NCBI GenBank assembly: GCA_937894495.1
Contig: CALCRR010000251.1
Location: 1-15,593 of the forward strand
Source: an uncultured Ruminococcus sp.
Lineage (GTDB): Bacteria > Bacillota > Clostridia > Oscillospirales > Ruminococcaceae
Length of the DNA stretch: 15,593 nt
Direction of reading: 5' to 3'
Shown here: one piece after another, positions 1 through 5,218 of the stretch
Position numbering within the stretch: the stretch's first letter is position 1
Layout of the letters: each line of letters opens with the position of its first letter
Made by a program: the position numbers and the translations under genes
The notes under the pieces: model-generated
Database searches by the model: none
Seen by the model: only the letters and a program-made list of their open reading frames with translations
What the model was told of the DNA's origin: nothing

Positions 1-480
1 CATCTTTGTATTGATATAGATTAATTATACGTATCTTAAAACCTCCAGAATTATTTGAATGTGCCTTATCATCAGAAGATTCTATAATATAATAATCTTT
101 ATTAATAAATTCAATATATGACCCATTTGTCCAAGCATATTCATTTTTATAATTTATTATAATTCCTGGTTTATATACATTCACATTTGATAAAAATTCT
201 TCAAATATTAATTTATTATTTTCTATTTTTAATATTTCAATACTATTTTCATGAGTTATTAATATTGTTTCTTTATCTTTCATCAAATTCAACGATAATA
301 ATTTTAAATTCGTTTCTATTTGATCCTCAGTAATATAATTCTTTGTGTTTAATAAATATATTTTTTTGCCAATATTAAAAATTAACTTCTTTTTATTTTC
401 TAATAAAATCACATTATCAATTGGACTATCATAATCAATCTTAATTTCTAAATTTTTTTGAATTTTTTCTATATTTATTG
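1..480 (-). CDS. 5'-truncated AT-rich ORF of unknown function, possibly beta-propeller-like; runs off left edge
   Basis: One minus-strand frame is free of stops from the left edge to the boundary with the flavin reductase gene, while the two other minus-strand frames are full of stops. That is strong evidence for coding in such AT-rich DNA. About 158 codons are visible. Near the boundary the product reads NIEKIQKNLEIKIDYDSPID, and it leaves the window at RIINLYQYKD. It is rich in Ile, Lys, Asn and Glu. It has roughly three repeats of short beta strands (such as KLIFNIGKKIYLL and ETILITHENSIEILKI), which suggests a beta-propeller or other all-beta fold; this is inference. No ATG in this frame lies near the boundary: the open frame continues to base 595 over the flavin reductase gene without one, and the first in-frame ATG is internal (281-283). 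The amino end therefore seems lost at the boundary. Function not recognised. Confidence 0.6.
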
Positions 481-489
481 TATCAAGCG

Positions 490-1071
490 TTATCTGCGCT
501 TTTTCTTCTTTTTCCTTACCGAATAGCCAAAGCTGCCCAGCTTTTTTCCAAGCGTAAAATAATCGCCGTGAGCATAGGCTATCAGCCCTGCCTTTTCAAT
601 GCACAGCCTGCCGCTGTCGTCAAGCAGCTCCTGCGCCGCATTTATACCAACAATATCCGCTATGAACATATCATGTGTGCCAAGGCTTATGACCTCCCTG
701 ACCTTACACTCGATACTCACAGGGCACTCGGCTATCATGGGCGCACCCACCCCTATACAAGGCTCAGTGTGCAGCTTGCATTCTCTGAACTTATCAAACT
801 TTCTTCCAGACCTCACGCCGCACCAGTCCACAGCCCTTACAAGCTCCTGCGTGGGCAGATTTATAACAAACTCGCCGCTGTTCTTTATAAGCTCATAAGA
901 ATATCTCTCGGGTCTTACCGATATGTAGGTAACAGGGGGCTTGGTGTTGAGTATCCCCGTCCATGCAACGGTGAGCACATTCACCTTGTTCTCATAAGCA
1001 CAGCTCACCAGTGTGGGCGGCAGGGGAGAGGTGATAACGCTGCCCTTCCAGTGCTCCTTGGTATACTCCAT
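490..1071 (-). CDS. flavin reductase-like (FMN-binding split-barrel) protein
   Basis: A 193-residue protein of the flavin reductase-like domain family. These are cytosolic split-barrel proteins that bind FMN and either reduce flavin with NAD(P)H or act as flavoproteins in redox reactions; the physiological substrate here is unknown. Family features are visible: SPLPPTLVSC near the start, NVLTVAWTGILNTKPPVTYISV around residues 30-52, SGEFVINLPT around 65-74, and the closing LGKKLGSFGYSVRKK. Length is normal. The start is an ATG preceded at 7 nt by AGGAGG, inside the end of the upstream gene, and stop and start overlap as TAATG, so translation is coupled. It is last in a three-gene operon. The carboxyl end is very basic (RKKKKKRR), and the compositional boundary follows within about 10 nt of the stop codon, so the final residues may not be entirely native. 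Confidence 0.9.
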   Translation of the reverse strand: MEYTKEHWKGSVITSPLPPTLVSCAYENKVNVLTVAWTGILNTKPPVTYISVRPERYSYELIKNSGEFVINLPTQELVRAVDWCGVRSGRKFDKFRECKLHTEPCIGVGAPMIAECPVSIECKVREVISLGTHDMFIADIVGINAAQELLDDSGRLCIEKAGLIAYAHGDYFTLGKKLGSFGYSVRKKKKKRR

Positions 1072-1424
1072 TACCTGTCCTCCTGCGAGAAGCCGTGAAC
1101 CTTTCTGTAAATGGCGTCATAGTCCTTATACAAAGCCTGCACCGTGTTTTCAAGAAAATAATAGTGCTTTACATAAAATATCAGCATAACCAGCAGTATC
1201 AGCGCCAGAGGCGCAAGCACCACCTTTTCCCACACGCATATAGCCACAAATATAACTATCACCGAAATGCCGAACAGAAATGTTACAATAAGGTGTATCA
1301 GCCTTTCGTGCTGAAAGTGCTGCAGCTTTTCCTTATGATAATCAAGCAGCCGGCTAAAGTCGCAGTCCTCGTCCTCTAGACAGCTCAGTATATATTTTCT
1401 GTATTGTGTCAGATATTCAGTCAT
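1071..1424 (-). CDS. small membrane protein with two predicted helices
   Basis: A 117-residue protein I do not recognise. The first 40 residues are charged and helical. Two hydrophobic stretches follow, about residues 42-63 (LIHLIVTFLFGISVIVIFVA) and 67-86 (VVLAPLALILLVMLIFYV), then a charged tail of about 30 residues. This predicts a hairpin in the membrane with both ends on the same side. It sits between two coupled genes: its start overlaps the stop of the upstream gene as ATGA, and its stop overlaps the flavin reductase start as TAATG. It is thus made with them from one transcript. Function unknown; it may anchor or assist the flavin reductase-like protein, but nothing in the sequence shows this. 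Confidence 0.75.
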   Translation of the reverse strand: MTEYLTQYRKYILSCLEDEDCDFSRLLDYHKEKLQHFQHERLIHLIVTFLFGISVIVIFVAICVWEKVVLAPLALILLVMLIFYVKHYYFLENTVQALYKDYDAIYRKVHGFSQEDR

Positions 1425-1750
1425 ACTTCCTCCGTCGGGTCAAAGGGGATAGAGCCCTCTATCTCAAGGTCTCTCAGCTTGGTCTTGAACTCCTTATCAA
1501 GCGCCTTCTGCCTTTCGGCGTCAGCCACACCCTTTGCTATGGTCATTACCAGCAGCCTGTCAATAATAGAATAGTTTTTCTTCACCCTTGATATAAAGCC
1601 CTGCGGAGCGCCCTTGCCCTTGCCGCCCCTGCCGCTTTTATCAGGCTTGCCCCCGATGAGGATAGCCAGCGCAGTTGATAAAGAAGCTGCAGCTATTATT
1701 TTTTCGGGCTTTGAGTTAAGAGTGAGATCAAAAGATTTTTTCTGCTTCAT
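1421..1750 (-). CDS. hypothetical small basic protein with glycine-rich segment
   Basis: A 109-residue protein I do not recognise, first gene of the operon that continues with the two-helix membrane protein and the flavin reductase. Residues about 18-33 are hydrophobic (IIAAASLSTALAILIGG), too short and weak to be a confident membrane helix. A run of Gly, Lys and Arg follows (KSGRGGKGKGAPQG), then a helical, charged second half. The ATG is preceded by GAAAGGG with a suitable gap, and a near-consensus promoter lies about 40 nt upstream. An ATG 17 nt further upstream is out of frame and hits a stop at once. Function unknown. Confidence 0.7.
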   Translation of the reverse strand: MKQKKSFDLTLNSKPEKIIAAASLSTALAILIGGKPDKSGRGGKGKGAPQGFISRVKKNYSIIDRLLVMTIAKGVADAERQKALDKEFKTKLRDLEIEGSIPFDPTEEV

Positions 1751-1789
1751 AAGCCTGACCCTTTCATGATAATATACATCAATAAAAAT

Positions 1790-1818
1790 ATTATACTACA
1801 TTACAAGAATAATTTCAA
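1790..1818 (-). promoter_or_regulatory. sigma-A-type promoter of the three-gene flavin reductase operon
   Basis: On the minus strand TTGAAA (1813-1818), a spacer of exactly 17 nt, and a perfect TATAAT (1790-1795). It points at the 109-residue gene, whose start lies about 40 nt downstream. Confidence 0.8.
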
Positions 1819-1853
1819 GTAGTAATGACCATTTTTTATGTCAGAAAATGCTG

Positions 1854-2663
1854 TTAAATTTCGATACCCGATGTGCGTATGTAATGGAACAGATACTGCT
1901 GAGCCACACCCTCACAGCCCTTGGTGCATTTGGGCAGCCCGTTGGGATACCAGTTAGCCATAACACGCTTTACCCAAACGTCCACAGGAAAAGCTTCAAG
2001 GCGGTAAAAGCCGAAAAGTAAAGCGCACTCAGCAACCTTGGGACCAACCCCCTTGATAGTCTGCAAGGTCTTTCTGGCGTCACTTATATCCATACCGCTT
2101 ATCGCTTCAAGGTCTATCTCACCCGAGCTTATCCTTGAAACAGCGTCCACCAGATACTTTGCCCTGAACCCTGCACGCAGAAAACCAAGACTCCCGGCAG
2201 TTTCCTCAGCCATGTCAGAATAGGCAGGATAGCCCTTGTAATGCTCGCAAAGCCTGCCGATAATGCCCTTGATACGGGGTATATTGTTGTTCTGGCTGAT
2301 AATGAATGAGGACAGAGCTTCCCACTTGTCCTGCCTTAGTATTCTTATGCCGCCTGCATAATCGCAAGCCTTTGCAAGAGTTTCGTCCTCGCTGAATTGC
2401 CTTTTAAGCTCGCCGTAATCGGTGCTGAGGTCAAAATAATCAGCCCATACCCTCTCCATATCCTCACACGTTGTATCATGCAGCCTGAAAACTCCCTTTT
2501 CGGCTTCGCTGCTTATCACCAAGGGCTTGTTTAAAAATGCGCCCTTGTATGATTTTTCACCGATCTTCTCCCACCTGAACGCCTGACCGCAGTCAAGGGT
2601 ATCATCAAGGTCAAAGTCGGGCTGTTTAAGAATTATATCGTTTCCGTCTATACTATAGTCCAT
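1854..2663 (-). CDS. 8-oxoguanine DNA glycosylase, OGG1 type (HhH-GPD superfamily)
   Basis: A base-excision repair enzyme that removes 8-oxoguanine opposite C and can cleave the strand by beta-elimination. The N-terminal OGG domain is seen at DLDDTLDCGQAFRW (about residues 18-31 from the chosen start). The helix-hairpin-helix reads TIKGVGPKVAECALLF (about 202-217), and PVDVWVKRV follows. The catalytic Lys (about 209) and Asp (about 228) are both present, 19 residues apart as in human OGG1 (Lys249, Asp268). Length is 269 residues, normal for the bacterial branch. I chose the second ATG (2663) because GGGAGAG lies 6 nt upstream; the first in-frame ATG (2678) lacks a ribosome binding site and itself overlaps this one. 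The gene has its own promoter and is divergent from the DUF6062-like gene. Confidence 0.92.
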   Translation of the reverse strand: MDYSIDGNDIILKQPDFDLDDTLDCGQAFRWEKIGEKSYKGAFLNKPLVISSEAEKGVFRLHDTTCEDMERVWADYFDLSTDYGELKRQFSEDETLAKACDYAGGIRILRQDKWEALSSFIISQNNNIPRIKGIIGRLCEHYKGYPAYSDMAEETAGSLGFLRAGFRAKYLVDAVSRISSGEIDLEAISGMDISDARKTLQTIKGVGPKVAECALLFGFYRLEAFPVDVWVKRVMANWYPNGLPKCTKGCEGVAQQYLFHYIRTSGIEI

Positions 2664-2716
2664 AGCTATCTCTCCCATAAAAATGCCAACAATGCTTGCA
2701 AAATCCGTTAAAATAT

Positions 2717-2745
2717 ATTATACTATAAACAGCGACTTTTTTCAA
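2717..2745 (-). promoter_or_regulatory. sigma-A-type promoter of the OGG-type glycosylase gene
   Basis: On the minus strand TTGAAA (2740-2745), 17-nt spacer, TATAAT (2717-2722), about 54 nt before the chosen start. It has the same two hexamers and spacing as the promoter at 1790-1818, which supports both. Confidence 0.8.
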
Positions 2746-2798
2746 CATAAAAATGAAAATTTTATGCTGTCAATATAAAACCGAAAGGAAAGATGATA

Positions 2799-3482
2799 AT
2801 GAGAGAAAGCTTGCTCACCATACCCGTTACCGAGATTTTTGAGCCTAAATGCGGCTGCCCCATCTGCCTGCTGAGAGATACTTTGGAGCAGAGAACGGTG
2901 GAATACATAATGGGCGCTGCTATGATGGAGCCTGATGTTAGGATAGAGACCAACAAACAGGGCTTCTGCAAAACCCACCTGGAGCAGATGAGAGCCTGCA
3001 AAAACAGGCTTTCGCTGGCACTTATGCTGCAGACCCATCTGCAGGAGCTGCAAAAGAACGTGCTGAAAAGAAAAAGCATTTTCGAGGGCAAATCAGCCAA
3101 GCAGAAGCGTGTCTCGGCGGTCAACAACGACTGCTTTGTATGCAATAAGATAGAGTGGGGAATGTCAAGGATAATGGTGACGCTGTTTGAGATGTACGTC
3201 CAGCAGCGTGAGTTCAGGGACCTTTTTGACCAGCAGGAAATGCTCTGCCTGCCCCACTACGATATGCTCACCTCTGCCTGCGCCGACCATATGGATAAAA
3301 AATACCAGAAGCAGTTCACCGAGGCTTGTGCAGCCCTCACCGAGAAATATCTGGCTGAGCTGGAAAAAGATGTGTCCCACTACTGCAATATGTATGACTA
3401 CCGCAACACAGGCGCCGATGCCGACTGGGGCAACTCCAAGGACTCCATAGAGAGAGCTATCAAATTTCTTACGACAAGATGA
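2799..3482 (+). CDS. DUF6062-like protein with two Cys-x2-Cys / Cys-x2-His modules
   Basis: A 227-residue cytosolic protein resembling the DUF6062 family of Firmicutes, which has no known function. Two similar modules can be seen. The first has Cys20-x2-Cys23 (GCPICLLRD) and, 34 residues on, Cys57-x2-His60 (GFCKTH). The second has Cys112-x2-Cys115 (DCFVCNKIE) and, 35 residues on, Cys150-x2-His153 (LCLPHYD). The repeated spacing suggests two zinc- or iron-sulphur-type sites that arose by duplication; metal binding is inference. The rest is helical and charged. The start at 2799 sits 8 nt after AAAGGAA; the in-frame ATG at 2793 would be only 2 nt from it. It is divergent from the glycosylase gene across about 135 bases, with no strong promoter of its own visible. 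Confidence 0.8.
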   Translation: MRESLLTIPVTEIFEPKCGCPICLLRDTLEQRTVEYIMGAAMMEPDVRIETNKQGFCKTHLEQMRACKNRLSLALMLQTHLQELQKNVLKRKSIFEGKSAKQKRVSAVNNDCFVCNKIEWGMSRIMVTLFEMYVQQREFRDLFDQQEMLCLPHYDMLTSACADHMDKKYQKQFTEACAALTEKYLAELEKDVSHYCNMYDYRNTGADADWGNSKDSIERAIKFLTTR

Positions 3483-3574
3483 TTTTTCGTCAGATTTCGT
3501 TATATTCTGTAATATTTTTGTAATTGTTTTGTTGTATAGAAGTCCAATTTTTAGTACAGACTTTTACTGAAAAG

Positions 3575-3617
3575 AGGATATCTTACAAAAGCAGGATATC
3601 TGTACAATTTATTGTAC
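3575..3617. repeat. AGGATATC direct repeat next to a GTACAAT palindrome
   Basis: AGGATATC occurs at 3575-3582 and again at 3593-3600, an 18-nt period. The second copy is followed 1 nt later by a perfect 7-bp inverted repeat with a 2-nt centre, GTACAATTTATTGTAC (3602-3617). There is no T-run, so it is not a plain terminator. It may be an operator or the top of an RNA structure; no regulator can be named. Confidence 0.5.
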
Positions 3618-3805
3618 TTTTCAAGGAAAATTATGGTCTAACAAATTAACATGAAATGCAAACCGCCTTGTTTTTGGGGTAGAGGACTACCGACATCAAA
3701 CGCCCGATCTGCTGTTAATTATTTATTCACATTTTCAGACCTGAAAATAATACGAAAATCCCTCCGTTCTTTCAGTTTTGTACATAAATTTGAACTTTCA
3801 CCATA

Positions 3806-3950
3806 TTTTCAACAACTGCCAAAGGCGTTGAAAACTGTGGAAATCTTCGGCTTTTTCAACGGTTTCAACAGGTTTTTCAACAAAATGGTTGATGGGACAG
3901 TGTTTTCTGAAAAGGTTTTCAAAGTTTTCAACTAAAAATTTTGAAAACTT
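3806..3950. repeat. cluster of TTTCAAC / GTTGAAA repeats
   Basis: TTTCAAC occurs five times on the plus strand (starting at 3807, 3854, 3863, 3875 and 3926) and once inverted (GTTGAAA at 3827-3833), with near copies TTTTCAAAG (3916-3924) and TTTTGAAAAC (3939-3948). GTGGAAA lies at 3837-3843. The motif differs from the DnaA box TTATCCACA, but clusters of this look occur in AT-rich regulatory and origin-like DNA. No replication genes are nearby. Confidence 0.55.
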
Positions 3951-4003
3951 TTATATGGTAAAGCGAGATATGTAATTTCTGAAAAATATTGGGAGGATAT
4001 TAA

Positions 4004-4279
4004 ATGATCAAAGGAATAAGTAAACAAATCATCGAGATTAAATGTCCAAATAATGAATATTTTGAAAAAGCTTTATTGTTTGTGAACAGCTCGGCAAACC
4101 TGTATGATGCCGAGATGCTCAACGATAAAGCAAAAGCCTTTGCCAACAGCCTTACCGGTGAGGTCACAAGCTCGGCTCTTGGCAAAAAAGAGAAAAGTCC
4201 GAATAAAAATAAGTTTGTCATCGCAGCATTTCTGTCCTCCGCCCTGGTCGGTATCATAATAATGGCTGCGGTGTTGTAG
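4004..4279 (+). CDS. small protein with one C-terminal membrane helix
   Basis: A 91-residue protein I do not recognise. Residues 1-70 are soluble and mostly helical with several charged residues; residues about 71-91 are hydrophobic (FVIAAFLSSALVGIIIMAAVL) and end the protein. It would thus sit tail-anchored in the cytoplasmic membrane with its N-terminal part in the cytosol. The segment just before the helix is basic (KKEKSPNKNK), in keeping with an inside-positive orientation. The start is supported by GGGAGG 7 nt before the ATG. A clear terminator follows, so it is likely a single-gene transcript. Function unknown. Confidence 0.7.
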   Translation: MIKGISKQIIEIKCPNNEYFEKALLFVNSSANLYDAEMLNDKAKAFANSLTGEVTSSALGKKEKSPNKNKFVIAAFLSSALVGIIIMAAVL

Positions 4280-4330
4280 GTGTTTCATCAATGTCACTAA
4301 AAATTTATGTGCAAATTGTCTAATGTGCTA

Positions 4331-4367
4331 AAAAATCCTTGAAGGCTATTGGCTTTTAAGGATTTTT
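4331..4367 (+). terminator. rho-independent terminator after the 91-residue gene
   Basis: AAAAATCCTT (4331-4340) pairs with AAGGATTTTT (4358-4367), and the inner GAAGGC/GGCTTTT bases extend the stem to about 16 pairs with a short loop. The A-run before and T-run after could make it work in both directions. Confidence 0.75.
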
Positions 4368-4377
4368 GTGTTATAAT
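4349..4377 (+). promoter_or_regulatory. probable promoter of the rlmB operon, overlapping the terminator
   Basis: TTGGCT (4349-4354), 17-nt spacer, perfect TATAAT (4372-4377), 43 nt before the rlmB start. The -35 element lies in the loop and 3' arm of the upstream terminator. Confidence 0.6.
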
Positions 4378-4420
4378 AAATTGAATATATGTATTGTTTT
4401 ACAGCAAGGATAATTTGAAC

Positions 4421-5212
4421 ATGAATGATAAAAAGAATTTTGACAGCGGCAAAAGCTCTCACGATAGCGGCGAGGAGCTGATACTTGGACGCAACCCCGT
4501 TATCGAGGCGCTGAAAGCCGATAAGCTCATTGATATGATATTTGTCAACCCCGATGCTAAGGGCTCAATAACGCTTATAAACAAGCTCGCCCGTGACAGG
4601 GATATCCCCGTCAAGCAGGTGAGGGAGGCAAAGCTCAACGCAATGGCTAAGGGTGCGGCGCACCAGGGCGTTATAGCGATAGGTGCCTGCGCTAAGTATG
4701 TTGAGCCTGAGGAGCTGCTTGATATAGCCGCGCAGAAAGGTGAAGACCCGTTTATCATCATATGCGATGAGATCGAGGATCCTCATAATCTAGGTGCTAT
4801 TATCAGAACTGCCGAGGCTGCCGGGGCGCATGGCGTGATCATCCCCAAAAGGCGCAGCGCTTCACTCAACCACACCGTTTTCAAGACCTCTGCAGGTGCT
4901 GCCAGCTGGCTGCCTGTGGCAAGGGTGTCAAATCTTGCGGCGGCGGTGGATATGCTGAAGAAAAACGGCGTGTGGATCTACGGCACCGACGGCGCAGGGG
5001 AGAGCTATTCAAAGGTGAGCCTTACAGGTCCTATGGGGCTGGTGATCGGCTCTGAGGGCTTCGGCATGAGCAGGCTGATGAAGGATAAGTGCGATTTTCT
5101 TTTAAGTCTGCCAATGGCTGGTGAGATAACCTCCCTCAACGCATCTGTGGCTGCGGGCATTTTTATGTACGAGGTCGTCAGACAGCGTGAACTCAAAAGG
5201 AATATGGAGTGA
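4421..5212 (+). CDS. rlmB: 23S rRNA 2'-O-methyltransferase RlmB-like (SpoU/TrmH family)
   Basis: A SpoU-class SAM-dependent methyltransferase. By family it methylates the ribose of guanosine 2251 in 23S rRNA, near the peptidyl-transferase centre. The substrate-binding N-terminal domain begins at ELILGRNPVIEALKA. The knotted catalytic domain shows the three family motifs: DEIEDPHNLGAIIRTAEAAG (motif 1), LVIGSEGFGMSRLMKDKCDF (motif 2) and LPMAGEITSLNASVAAGIFM (motif 3, with the SLNASVA loop that binds SAM in the trefoil knot). Length is 263 residues, normal. I chose the ATG at 4421 because AAGGA lies 10 nt upstream; an in-frame TTG at 4394 has no ribosome binding site. It is co-transcribed with the membrane protein gene 6 nt downstream. 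TrmH-like paralogues with other targets cannot be excluded. Confidence 0.92.
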   Translation: MNDKKNFDSGKSSHDSGEELILGRNPVIEALKADKLIDMIFVNPDAKGSITLINKLARDRDIPVKQVREAKLNAMAKGAAHQGVIAIGACAKYVEPEELLDIAAQKGEDPFIIICDEIEDPHNLGAIIRTAEAAGAHGVIIPKRRSASLNHTVFKTSAGAASWLPVARVSNLAAAVDMLKKNGVWIYGTDGAGESYSKVSLTGPMGLVIGSEGFGMSRLMKDKCDFLLSLPMAGEITSLNASVAAGIFMYEVVRQRELKRNME

Positions 5213-5218
5213 TAATTT

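Larger units (their letters stand above)
3483..4003. other. 521-bp intergenic region without a convincing gene
   Basis: Between the DUF6062-like gene and the 91-residue gene there is no coding frame I trust. It holds the AGGATATC/GTACAAT cluster (3575-3617), a small hairpin GGTAG-AGGA-CTACC (3678-3691), a CTGAAA...TTTCAG inverted repeat (about 3740-3776), and the TTTCAAC repeat field (3806-3950). The only open plus-strand frame (3651-3935) has no ribosome binding site, and its Phe/Lys-rich content simply reflects the TTTTC repeats. Composition and repeats point to a regulatory or structural role. Confidence 0.6.

Noticed and set aside
478..1098. Long plus-strand frame opposite the flavin reductase gene
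   Set aside because: It mirrors a clear family match on the minus strand and has no ribosome binding site or recognisable product.
3651..3935. Open plus-strand frame of 94 codons
   Set aside because: No ribosome binding site, and its Phe/Lys/Asn-rich content is produced by the TTTTCAAC repeats in non-coding DNA.
3806..3950. Replication origin
   Set aside because: The repeats differ from TTATCCACA, and no dnaA, dnaN, rpmH or gidA-type genes are nearby; only a DnaA-box-like look remains.
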